64,000 bases of DNA, taken from the NCBI RefSeq assembly GCF_023091865.1, contig NZ_JAHXDI010000003.1, forward strand, positions 496,001 to 560,000, given 5' to 3'. The notes beneath the pieces are model-generated. The model was given only the letters and a program-made list of their open reading frames with translations, was not told the origin of the DNA and did not search any database. Origin of the DNA: Chromohalobacter moromii (GTDB lineage: Bacteria; Pseudomonadota; Gammaproteobacteria; Pseudomonadales; Halomonadaceae). The position numbers and the translations under genes were made by a program. Below, one piece after another: positions 1 to 6,778 of this stretch; positions within the stretch are counted from its first letter, which is position 1, and the number at the start of each line of letters is the position of its first letter.

Positions 1-184
1 CCACGATCGTGATCCTGACACCTTGCGTTTCAAGGTAATGTGCATAAGCTGTACAACAGTCGCACCTGGGGTCTTTGTAAAGAATTGCTTCATCAGGTAG
101 GTCGTTTGCCGACACTGCCCCTGTTGCCAAGAAACTACATGCCAGTAGTGAAGCAAGGAGTTGTTTAATGCCTGTATCCTTCAT
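1..184 (-). CDS. DUF411 metal-binding protein, 3' end outside the window
   Basis: Only the first 61 codons are present; the gene runs off the left edge. The protein opens with a signal peptide (hydrophobic stretch near residues 8-22, cleavage plausible after VSA) followed by LPDEAILYKDPRCDCC. The YKxPxCxCC pattern is the hallmark of the DUF411 family, small periplasmic proteins commonly found in copper and heavy-metal resistance loci. The paired cysteines are the likely metal ligands. The start overlaps the end of a small membrane-protein gene by 20 bases, so the two are probably translated together. The metal is inferred to be copper from the neighbouring cop genes; the family's biochemical role is poorly defined. 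Confidence 0.8.
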   Translation of the reverse strand, partial: MKDTGIKQLLASLLACSFLATGAVSANDLPDEAILYKDPRCDCCTAYAHYLETQGVRITIV

Positions 185-314
185 GAGGCCCCCTGAAAAG
201 GTACTTAATAAGAGAAGCAATGCTTAATCCAATAAGCAAAAGTAATGTTAGTGGCATAAGCCACCCTATCCATCCCATTGAGCCCATTAAAGCGAAACAT
301 TCTGAATTCATCAT
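165..314 (-). CDS. small Met-rich membrane peptide (49 aa)
   Basis: A 49-residue reading frame starts at ATG 314 behind a good ribosome site (AGAGGA about 6 bases upstream) and ends inside the DUF411 gene. It begins MMNSECFALMGSMGWIGWLM, continues with one hydrophobic segment (about residues 17-38) and ends in a short basic/histidine tail. The N-terminal part carries five methionines and a cysteine, a composition seen in copper-handling peptides, but I do not recognise the family. Support comes from the ribosome site, the translational coupling to the next gene and the promoter just upstream. Its function, possibly metal handling at the inner membrane, is inference. Confidence 0.6.
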   Translation of the reverse strand: MMNSECFALMGSMGWIGWLMPLTLLLLIGLSIASLIKYLFRGPHEGYRH

Positions 315-349
315 GAAAATCCTCTTGGCAGTGCTATCCTAAGGTAAAG

Positions 350-380
350 AGTACAGCCTTTGTGTAGCCCAAAGGTCAAG
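350..380 (-). promoter_or_regulatory. CueR/MerR-like promoter of the leftward operon
   Basis: Read leftward there is TTGACC (379-374), an 18-base spacer and TGTACT (355-350). The spacer holds a perfect dyad CCTTTG-N7-CAAAGG between the two hexamers. An over-long spacer filled by a dyad that begins ACCTT beside the -35 is the architecture of MerR-family metal promoters such as those of CueR. It lies 36 bases upstream of the small membrane peptide. No MerR-type gene is in the window, so the regulator would be encoded elsewhere. Confidence 0.55.
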
Positions 381-401
381 CTGTAGAAATGATCATGGCT
401 T

Positions 402-415
402 GTTTGTTAGCAAAC
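402..415. promoter_or_regulatory. short dyad in the divergent copper promoter region
   Basis: GTTTG-TTAG-CAAAC forms a 5-base inverted repeat midway between the leftward CueR-like promoter and the rightward cupredoxin promoter. Its position suits an operator, but arms this short can arise by chance. Confidence 0.2.
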
Positions 416-427
416 TAAGTAGATGTA

Positions 428-459
428 TTCAGGATCATTTCAGGTTGTGCCTCTATAAA
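428..459 (+). promoter_or_regulatory. response-regulator direct repeat and -10 of the cupredoxin promoter
   Basis: TTCAG occurs at 428-432 and again at 439-443, exactly 11 bases apart. It is followed after 10 bases by TATAAA (454-459). The repeat therefore covers the -35 region, which is otherwise weak. This is the geometry of OmpR/PhoB-type activators bound head-to-tail on one DNA face. The same motif with the same spacing to the -10 precedes copA. The OmpR-type regulator encoded at 978-1643 is the probable ligand. Confidence 0.6.
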
Positions 460-491
460 GGGTAGACATCCACTTTTGTAGGAGAACACTG

Positions 492-968
492 ATGTATAAG
501 AAGCATCTGGTATCAAGCCTTTTGGCAATCTCGTTGAGTACGCTGGCGGCGGCTTCCTGGGCCTCGGCCGGGCATGGAAATAGCGAAAAGGTGAGTGACG
601 CTGACGTTGATCGCACCATCACGGTGGAAGCGGGAGACATGTGGTTTGATCCTGAGGACATTGAGGCCTCTACCGGGGAAACCATTAAATTCGAGATCAC
701 TAACACGGGTAGTATAGAACACGAGTTCACAATCGGAGACGAGTCTGCTCAAGAGGAACATCGTGATATGATGCAAGAAATGAGTGAAGGCGATGGGGGA
801 CACCATATGTCGGAAGGTGGTGATGGCATGGCTTCGGTGACCATTGAACCCGGTGAGACCAAAGAGCTGGTTTGGACAGCTCCTGACAGTGATAAAAGCT
901 TAGAGTATGCCTGCAACATCCCAGGTCATTATGAGTCAGGCATGTATGGTAATGTTACAGTAAAATGA
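492..968 (+). CDS. periplasmic cupredoxin (CopI-like)
   Basis: This 158-residue protein has a signal peptide (residues 1-26, ending ASA) and a cupredoxin fold with all four type-1 copper ligands: His77, Cys141, His146 and Met151 (spacing C-x4-H-x4-M). Between the first and second ligands lies a Met/His/Asp-rich insert (about residues 88-113) that could bind extra copper. It resembles the CopI group of periplasmic cupredoxins linked to copper tolerance. The start is set by AGGAG 8 bases upstream of ATG 492. The response-regulator gene follows 9 bases later, making a cupredoxin-regulator-kinase operon. The exact CopI assignment is tentative; the cupredoxin fold is clear. Confidence 0.85.
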   Translation: MYKKHLVSSLLAISLSTLAAASWASAGHGNSEKVSDADVDRTITVEAGDMWFDPEDIEASTGETIKFEITNTGSIEHEFTIGDESAQEEHRDMMQEMSEGDGGHHMSEGGDGMASVTIEPGETKELVWTAPDSDKSLEYACNIPGHYESGMYGNVTVK

Positions 969-977
969 TGTGAATAT

Positions 978-1643
978 ATGAGACTGTTGCTTCTCGAAGA
1001 TGATGATCTGCTTTCCGAAAGCCTGGCGGAAAGCTTGAAGGACAACGGTTACCTCGTTGACGTGGCCGACTCTATAAAGGCGGCCACGTCGCTTGCGGCA
1101 ACCGAATGTTATGAACTGGCTGTTGTCGATATTGGGCTGCCTGATGGTTCTGGGCTTGAATTGGTTGCACATTGGCATAAGCAAAATCGTGACATGCCTA
1201 TTTTGGTTCTTACGGCAAGGGATACTTGGGAAGATAAAGTGTCTGGATTAGAAACTGGCGCAGATGATTATTTGACAAAGCCGTTTCATGAGGCCGAGTT
1301 ATTGGCGAGACTTAAAGCATTGCTTAGGCGTCGCTCTGGTAGTGTATCTCAAATATTGACAGTTAACGGGGTTTCCTTAGATGAGGCTGGGCAGTCGGTT
1401 TGTACAGAAAGTCTTCCTTGGCGTTCGCTAACGGCAACTGAATTTCGACTGTTGCGTTATCTAATGCACCATCCCGATCGTGTGCATTCTAAAGATCATT
1501 TGCTCGATCAACTTTATGCGCTTGAACAAGATGCAGCTGAGTCTAATCTGGTGGAAGTGTATGTTGCCCGGCTGCGCCGGTATTTAGGTAAGGCGTTGAT
1601 ACAAACACGCCGCGGCCAGGGGTACTTATTTGTATCGCATTGA
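978..1643 (+). CDS. OmpR-family response regulator, probable copper responder
   Basis: This 221-residue protein has an N-terminal receiver domain with the acidic pocket EDDD (residues 7-10), phospho-acceptor Asp51 (VVDIGLPDG), and the conserved Thr (VLTAR) and Lys (LTKPF). A C-terminal winged-helix DNA-binding domain covers about residues 125-220. It is of the QseB/PmrA/CopR type. Its gene overlaps the kinase gene by 14 bases, so the pair is co-translated. Its position between the cupredoxin and copA, both preceded by TTCAG-N6-TTCAG, suggests it senses copper with its partner. The gene is clearly more AT-rich than the core genes of this window, a sign of acquisition. Confidence 0.85.
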   Translation: MRLLLLEDDDLLSESLAESLKDNGYLVDVADSIKAATSLAATECYELAVVDIGLPDGSGLELVAHWHKQNRDMPILVLTARDTWEDKVSGLETGADDYLTKPFHEAELLARLKALLRRRSGSVSQILTVNGVSLDEAGQSVCTESLPWRSLTATEFRLLRYLMHHPDRVHSKDHLLDQLYALEQDAAESNLVEVYVARLRRYLGKALIQTRRGQGYLFVSH

Positions 1644-2961
1644 TTGGCATAGCTTGCGGTTTCGCCTGCTAGCTTGGCTAGGAAGCGTGGCGCTTATAGT
1701 CGTGGTCGTGACATGGTTGATGCACGGCTTTTTTTTGGAAAGTATCGCCAAGGACTTTCTTGGTGAGCGCCTGCGTAGAGAGGCCGATCATGCTGTTTCT
1801 CAGTTGGGTGAAGAACGTTCCCTGGTCCCTGAGTCATTACAGTCTGTGAGCAAAAGTTATCAGGTTTTTCACCACCTGTATGTGCTGTCTATTGGCGATA
1901 GTGTTAGTGCCTCGGATCCGAAGTGGCAGACAAGACTTTCTCCACTGCTCGCAAGTGACCGTGATTCCTTGGTAGAAGTAGAAGAAGGGGGGCGCCACTT
2001 ACTGGTCTATCGTCGCCATTTTAGCTGGGAAGATAGTAACGGTGTTTTGCTTATTGGGGAAGACTTTTCACAAGTGGAGGCTGGGCTTGCAACCTTGCAT
2101 TGGTGGGTGGGGGCGGTCGCAGGAGCCTTGTTAATAGTATTGATAGTGCTTAACATGTTGGCAGTCAATCGTGGCTTGAAGCCATTGAGGGAACTACGCG
2201 AACAACTTGATGCACTACAAGCGGGGCAGCGTCGGCGGTTCTCAGTATTGGTACCTTCCGAATTGAATGTCCTCGTCGAGCAGCTCAACCGTTTCATGGA
2301 TGATATAGATTCACGCTTAAAGCACTCGCGTGAGTCGGCGGCGAATCTTTCTCACGCGTTGAAGACGCCATTGGCTGCCGTGACACAGGTGCTTCGTGGG
2401 AATCGGCCAATTGATGATGATCGACGCCTCAAGTTGCTCGTAAGGATAGAAAGTATTAATGCTCAGCTTGATGCTGAGCTGCGCCGCTCTCGAATCGCGG
2501 GTCCCAATATGGGGAGGGTGACTCATTTAATGAACGATAGTCCTCGCCTTATAGATATGTTTCGTGGTCTTTACCCGGAAAAAGAGTTCCAAATAACGTA
2601 TTCTAATGTTGACCGGGATCAGATACCCATAGAGCCCCACGACTTTTCGGAAATGCTCGGTATATTATTAGATAATGGAGGTAAATGGGCGAAATACTAT
2701 ATTTGCTGTGATATAAGGTTATTAACAGAAATGCTAGTGATAACCGTCGATGATGATGGCCCTGGTGTGGTGGAAAGCGATTTGCCTAGGTTGGGCGAGC
2801 GGGGCAAGCGTTTGGACGAGCGCCATCCGGGGTATGGCTTGGGGTTGTCCATCTTGACTCAGCTAGCTGCGCGCTATGCTGGATACGCACAATTTTCCCA
2901 TAGCTCACTTGGTGGGTTGCGCGCTAAGGTGACGCTGACCTTGGCAGAGGGGGCGAGGTAA
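1630..2961 (+). CDS. sensor histidine kinase paired with the copper regulator
   Basis: This is a 443-residue membrane kinase. Transmembrane segments lie near residues 13-35 and 157-180 and flank a periplasmic sensor loop of about 120 residues. A HAMP-like linker follows, then the phospho-acceptor His242 in SHALKTPLA. The C-terminal ATPase has an N box (LDNGGKWAKY), a G1 box (DDDGPGV) and a G2 box (GYGLGLSI). The HALKTP form resembles PhoQ/QseC-type kinases. The sensed signal is inferred to be periplasmic copper from the operon context; no classic metal-binding motif stands out in the loop. Low GC content matches the regulator gene. Confidence 0.85.
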   Translation: MYRIDWHSLRFRLLAWLGSVALIVVVVTWLMHGFFLESIAKDFLGERLRREADHAVSQLGEERSLVPESLQSVSKSYQVFHHLYVLSIGDSVSASDPKWQTRLSPLLASDRDSLVEVEEGGRHLLVYRRHFSWEDSNGVLLIGEDFSQVEAGLATLHWWVGAVAGALLIVLIVLNMLAVNRGLKPLRELREQLDALQAGQRRRFSVLVPSELNVLVEQLNRFMDDIDSRLKHSRESAANLSHALKTPLAAVTQVLRGNRPIDDDRRLKLLVRIESINAQLDAELRRSRIAGPNMGRVTHLMNDSPRLIDMFRGLYPEKEFQITYSNVDRDQIPIEPHDFSEMLGILLDNGGKWAKYYICCDIRLLTEMLVITVDDDGPGVVESDLPRLGERGKRLDERHPGYGLGLSILTQLAARYAGYAQFSHSSLGGLRAKVTLTLAEGAR

Positions 2962-2968
2962 CAGTTCG

Positions 2969-3000
2969 TTCAGTTTTGATTCAGCTTGTTCTGGCAGGAT
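2969..3000 (+). promoter_or_regulatory. response-regulator direct repeat and -10 of the copA promoter
   Basis: TTCAG at 2969-2973 and 2980-2984 (period 11) is followed after 10 bases by CAGGAT (2995-3000) as the likely -10. Spacing and motif match the cupredoxin promoter at 428-459 exactly, although the sequences between the repeats differ. The site lies just after the kinase stop codon, so copA-copB probably has its own copper-induced promoter in addition to read-through from the regulator operon. Confidence 0.6.
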
Positions 3001-3031
3001 AGGGCCATGTAAAACCTAACGGGAGTTGTAC

Positions 3032-4828
3032 ATGGCACGCTCACCTGTTGTATCGCGCCCCTTCTCGCGCCGCCAGATATTGAAAGGGGGGGCTGCGCTT
3101 GGGCTGGGCTCCGCAGCCGCTATGGGCATGAGTCCTGCCTGGGCCAATCCCTGGGGGCGCACAAACGTCTATTCCAAAGGCGTTGAAGAAGGGCCAGAGG
3201 TGGCATTAGCCATTCGCCGTGAGTCCATTCCGATTGACGGCAAAGAGGCTCGCCCCTTTAGTATTAACGGCAGCAGCCCCGGCCCGCTGATCCGCCTTAA
3301 GGAAGGCCAGGACGCCGTATTACGCGTCACCAACCTGCTCGACGAACCCACCTCAATCCACTGGCACGGTTTGATTCTTCCTTCCGGCATGGACGGCGTG
3401 CCGGGCGTCAGTTTTGCCGGTATTGAGCCAGGCGAGACCTTTACCTACCGCTTTCCCGTACGCCAGAACGGCACCTATTGGTATCACAGCCACTCGGGCC
3501 TTCAGGAACAGGTGGGGCATGTGGGGCCGCTGATTGTTGATGCCGCCGAGCGTGAACCCTTCCGCTATGACCGCGAGCATGTGCTGCTTTTGACTGACTG
3601 GACTTTCGAAAATCCTGCGTCGGTATTTCGTAATTTGAAAACCATGGAAGGCTATTACAACTTCCAAGAGCGCACGATGGCTGATTTCTTTGCCGATGTT
3701 CGACGTGAAGGCTTTTCAGACACGGTGGAAATGCGCCGAATGTGGTCAAAAATGCGCATGAGTTCGCGGGATATCGCCGATGTGACTGGCAGCACTTACA
3801 CTTACCTGCTAAATGGCCGCGCCCCCGAGGAGAACTGGACGGCGTTGTTCAAGGCGGGTGAGCGCGTGCGCCTTCGAGTGATTAACGGTTCGGCGATGTC
3901 GTATTTCGATGTGCGCATTCCCGGCCTGAAAATGACCGTGGTAGCCGCCGATGGCCAGCCAGTGCAACCCGTGCCTGTGGACGAATTCCGCATTGGTGTG
4001 GCCGAGACCTACGACGTGCTGGTCTCCCCCGAAGACGATCAAGCTTATACGATCTTTGCTGAATCAATGGATCGCAGCGGCTACGCCCGTGCCACCCTGG
4101 CCCCACGTGATGGCATGCAGGCTGAAATCCCCAAGCGCCGCCAAATTGCCGACCGCGGGATGGAAGGGATGGCAGCTGGCGCAATGGTGGGCATGAAAGG
4201 AATGGATCATTCCGGCATGTCCAGAGATGACATGGAGGGCATGGACCACTCCAATATGTCCGGCGGAGACATGGAGGGCATGGACCACGGCAGCGGCGAC
4301 GGCATGGCGAAAGAAAAAGCCAAGACGCGCGAGAATGGCATGCTTGTGGCCGGTGAGGCCCAGCCGGGCTCACGCTATGGCGAGGCAGGCATCGGCATCG
4401 ACCCCGACGAGCGCCGTATGCTGGTCTACCGCGACCTGAAAGCCTTCACCCCATGGCCTGACCGGCGCGGCCCCGGCCGCGAGCTGGAGCTGCATTTGAC
4501 CGGCAACATGGAACGCTACATGTGGTCGTTCGATGGCAAGAAATTCAGCGAAGTCTCAGGCCCTATCCACTTTGAAAAGGATGAGCGTCTGCGCCTGATC
4601 TTGATCAATGACACCATGATGGAGCACCCCATTCATCTTCACGGTATGTGGATGGAGCTGGAAAACGGCCAGGGTGAGTTAATTCCACGCAAGCATACCC
4701 TGAACGTGAAGCCCGGTGAGCGGGTCTCCGCGCTTATCACGGCAGATGCGGAAGGAAGCTGGGCTTTTCACTGTCACCTTCTTTACCACATGGAAGCTGG
4801 CATGTTCCGCGTTGTTCAGGTTTCTTGA
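3032..4828 (+). CDS. copA: CopA multicopper oxidase, periplasmic Cu(I) oxidase
   Basis: The 598-residue precursor carries a twin-arginine signal (SRRQILKGGAALGLGSA), as expected for an enzyme exported folded with its copper. Three cupredoxin domains hold the copper motifs HWHG (His110, His112), HSH (His152, His154), HPIHLHG (532-538) and HCHLLYHMEAGM (580-591); the last supplies Cys581, His586 and Met591 of the type-1 site. A Met/His/Asp-rich stretch (about residues 380-425) includes three 13-residue repeats and probably binds extra Cu(I). ATG 3032 is preferred over TTG 3026 because GGGAG ends 7 bases before it. CopA lowers Cu(I) toxicity by oxidation and sequestration in the periplasm, working with CopB. 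Confidence 0.93.
   Translation: MARSPVVSRPFSRRQILKGGAALGLGSAAAMGMSPAWANPWGRTNVYSKGVEEGPEVALAIRRESIPIDGKEARPFSINGSSPGPLIRLKEGQDAVLRVTNLLDEPTSIHWHGLILPSGMDGVPGVSFAGIEPGETFTYRFPVRQNGTYWYHSHSGLQEQVGHVGPLIVDAAEREPFRYDREHVLLLTDWTFENPASVFRNLKTMEGYYNFQERTMADFFADVRREGFSDTVEMRRMWSKMRMSSRDIADVTGSTYTYLLNGRAPEENWTALFKAGERVRLRVINGSAMSYFDVRIPGLKMTVVAADGQPVQPVPVDEFRIGVAETYDVLVSPEDDQAYTIFAESMDRSGYARATLAPRDGMQAEIPKRRQIADRGMEGMAAGAMVGMKGMDHSGMSRDDMEGMDHSNMSGGDMEGMDHGSGDGMAKEKAKTRENGMLVAGEAQPGSRYGEAGIGIDPDERRMLVYRDLKAFTPWPDRRGPGRELELHLTGNMERYMWSFDGKKFSEVSGPIHFEKDERLRLILINDTMMEHPIHLHGMWMELENGQGELIPRKHTLNVKPGERVSALITADAEGSWAFHCHLLYHMEAGMFRVVQVS
4190..4306 (+). repeat. three 13-codon Met/His repeats inside copA
   Basis: Residues 387-425 of CopA form three tandem units of 13 residues: GMKGMDHSGMSRD, DMEGMDHSNMSGG and DMEGMDHGSGDGM. 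At the DNA level a 21-base segment at 4229-4249 recurs exactly at 4268-4288 (39 bases apart). Exact DNA identity suggests recent duplication. The number of MDH units is therefore likely to vary between strains. Confidence 0.85.
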
Positions 4829-4837
4829 GGAGGCAGT

Positions 4838-5602
4838 ATGAAGATAAAACTTTACCTCGTGGGTGTGAGTGCGGCATTCATCTTTGCTTCCTTGGCTAAA
4901 GCTGATGATGGTTACGATGCTCCTGATGGCTGGCCATCCCCTATCGTGGAGCATAATCAAGGCACGGCACAATTTGATCGGCTTGAATATAGTATTCCGG
5001 AGAATGGTAAGGATGCCATGGTATGGGACTTCCAGGGGTGGTACGGCAGCGACGTTAACCGTATGTACGTAAAATCGGAAGGTGAAAATATTCAGGGAGA
5101 CGGTGAAGACGCCGAGTTTGAGTCCCTGGAGCTACTCTATAGCCGGTTGATTGCCGATTTTTGGGAGCTGCAGGGTGGCGTGGGTTACCAAGGGGGTGTG
5201 TTCTCTGATGATCATGAAGAGCGAACCTACGGTGTCGTTGGGTTGCAAGGGGTTATGCCATATGAAATTGAGACCGATGTAGCCTTGCAAGTGAGTGACG
5301 AAGGAGATGTATCTGCTAGTTTCGAGGGAGAATATGACTTTCGACTTACTCAGCGACTCTATGTACAGCCACGCACGGAAATCGCCATGGCCGCCAATGA
5401 AGTCAAAGAATTTGGCGTTGGCGAAGGGCTAAACTCCGTGCGTGTCGGCATGCGTTTGGGTTATGAGGTGACCCGCCGCGTCGCGCCTTACGTGGGCGCT
5501 TACTGGGAAAAAGAGTATGGCGATACTGCGGATTTTTCCCGTGCAGGTGGGGACAGGACCGAAGATACCGGCGTAGTTGCGGGCGTCAGGTTAATCTTAT
5601 AA
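4838..5602 (+). CDS. copB: CopB copper-resistance outer-membrane protein
   Basis: This 254-residue protein has a signal peptide (about residues 1-22) followed by the CopB signature region (YDAPDGWPSPIVEHN, then FDRLEY and WDFQGWYGSDVNR). The rest alternates hydrophobic and polar residues as in a beta-barrel and ends in a hydrophobic strand (GVVAGVRLIL). Unlike many CopB proteins it lacks a Met/His-rich N-terminal extension. It follows copA by 9 bases behind GAGGAGG. CopB proteins are thought to bind or move copper at the outer membrane alongside CopA. The mature N-terminus is acidic, and GC content is lower than in the genes to its right. Confidence 0.88.
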   Translation: MKIKLYLVGVSAAFIFASLAKADDGYDAPDGWPSPIVEHNQGTAQFDRLEYSIPENGKDAMVWDFQGWYGSDVNRMYVKSEGENIQGDGEDAEFESLELLYSRLIADFWELQGGVGYQGGVFSDDHEERTYGVVGLQGVMPYEIETDVALQVSDEGDVSASFEGEYDFRLTQRLYVQPRTEIAMAANEVKEFGVGEGLNSVRVGMRLGYEVTRRVAPYVGAYWEKEYGDTADFSRAGGDRTEDTGVVAGVRLIL

Positions 5603-5786
5603 GCCCTCCGGCGGATTCAGGGTAATGTCAGATGGTGTTTTGGAAGTGCATGAGCTTTGGCGCAAATACGTCTTGGGGGGACGGTGAGCCGGTGAGGGGC
5701 GCACGGTAGTGTGTGTTCGGATGATGTTGCGCTACCTTGATCACTGCGCTGCCGTCTCGAGCACCATTGCCAGGGGAGAATTTGCC

Positions 5787-6206
5787 ATGACCGTGATGAC
5801 CGCCGCCGCCATAGAGGAGTTCCTCGACGAGGTCTTTCCACAGCGACAAGGCACCATCGAAGGCGTGGGCGAAATGCGCGCGACCATGAGCTTGGCCATC
5901 GAGGATGAACATTTGCGCCCCGGTGGTTGTGTCTCGGGGCCCACGCTGATGGGGCTGGCGGATGTTTGCCTGTACGTGGCGATTCTGGCCCAGATCGGCC
6001 CGGAGCCGATGGCGGTGACCACGGACTTCAACTGCCACTTCCTGCGCCGCGCGCGCGGCGACCGCGATCTCATCGCCAATGCGCACGTCGTCAAGCTGGG
6101 CGAGCGCCTGGCGGTAGGCGAAGTGCGTTTGTTCCCCGCTGGCGACGAGGAACCGGTGGCAACCGTCACCGCGACCTATGCGCTACCCGAGCATGACGAC
6201 GACTGA
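5787..6206 (+). CDS. PaaI-type hotdog-fold thioesterase
   Basis: This 139-residue protein belongs to the PaaI/YbgC-like acyl-CoA thioesterase superfamily. The conserved section reads HLRPGGCVSGPTLMGLADVCLYVAI, corresponding to the family's HxGxxHGGxxxxLAD region but with Ser-Gly-Pro replacing the usual His-Gly-Gly. The second half (TTDFNCHFLRRARGDRDLIANAHVVKLGERLAVGEVRLF) is typical. ATG 5787 is preferred over upstream starts because GGGGAGAA lies just before it. The natural substrate is unknown. It marks the return to high-GC core sequence after the copper island. Confidence 0.8.
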   Translation: MTVMTAAAIEEFLDEVFPQRQGTIEGVGEMRATMSLAIEDEHLRPGGCVSGPTLMGLADVCLYVAILAQIGPEPMAVTTDFNCHFLRRARGDRDLIANAHVVKLGERLAVGEVRLFPAGDEEPVATVTATYALPEHDDD

Positions 6207-6213
6207 CGTCGGC

Positions 6214-6597
6214 TCAATCAGCGAGGCGCTGACGCCAGGCGCATACCGCCAGCGTCAGCCAACCGGCCATCAGCAACAGTCCACCGAACGGCGTGATGGG
6301 CCCCAGCCAAGGGGCGCCGGTCAGGGCCAGTAAATACAGCGAGCCGGAAAACGCCGCCATCCCGATGCTCCATAGCCAGAGCACTGCCCGCTGCCCTTTA
6401 AGCGGTTGCTGTGCTCGCCAGATGAGCACTGCCATGGCGGCCAGGGTGTGCCAGGCCTGGTAACGCACGCCAGTCTCAAAGGCTTCGAGCAAGCGCGGTG
6501 CAACGTGGCCCTGCAGGCCGTGAGCGCCGAATGCGCCCGCCATGACCACGACCAAGCCGCTTAGGGCGACGAGTGTCCATCCACGACGCTTGTGCAT
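6214..6597 (-). CDS. DUF423 inner-membrane protein (YgdD-like)
   Basis: This 127-residue protein has about four hydrophobic segments. The family pattern GAFGAHGL appears near residue 22 and VRYQAWHTLA near residue 43. DUF423 proteins are widespread small inner-membrane proteins of unknown function. The gene converges on the thioesterase gene with 7 bases between the stops and has AGGATGAG before its ATG. No terminator is visible between the convergent genes. Confidence 0.85.
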   Translation of the reverse strand: MHKRRGWTLVALSGLVVVMAGAFGAHGLQGHVAPRLLEAFETGVRYQAWHTLAAMAVLIWRAQQPLKGQRAVLWLWSIGMAAFSGSLYLLALTGAPWLGPITPFGGLLLMAGWLTLAVCAWRQRLAD

Positions 6598-6778
6598 GTC
6601 TCATCCTTTATCACTGACTACGCTGAAACGGTGAGTGAGCGCCGGAACGTCATCCCGGGGCTCGGTATCGCCGCGCTGGCGCTTACCCTATGGCGTCGCT
6701 TACGCCATGACAAGCCTCTCGGGATGGCGTATCGTCGCGGCCTTGCCGATCTCAAGAATCATAATGGAGCATTAATCC

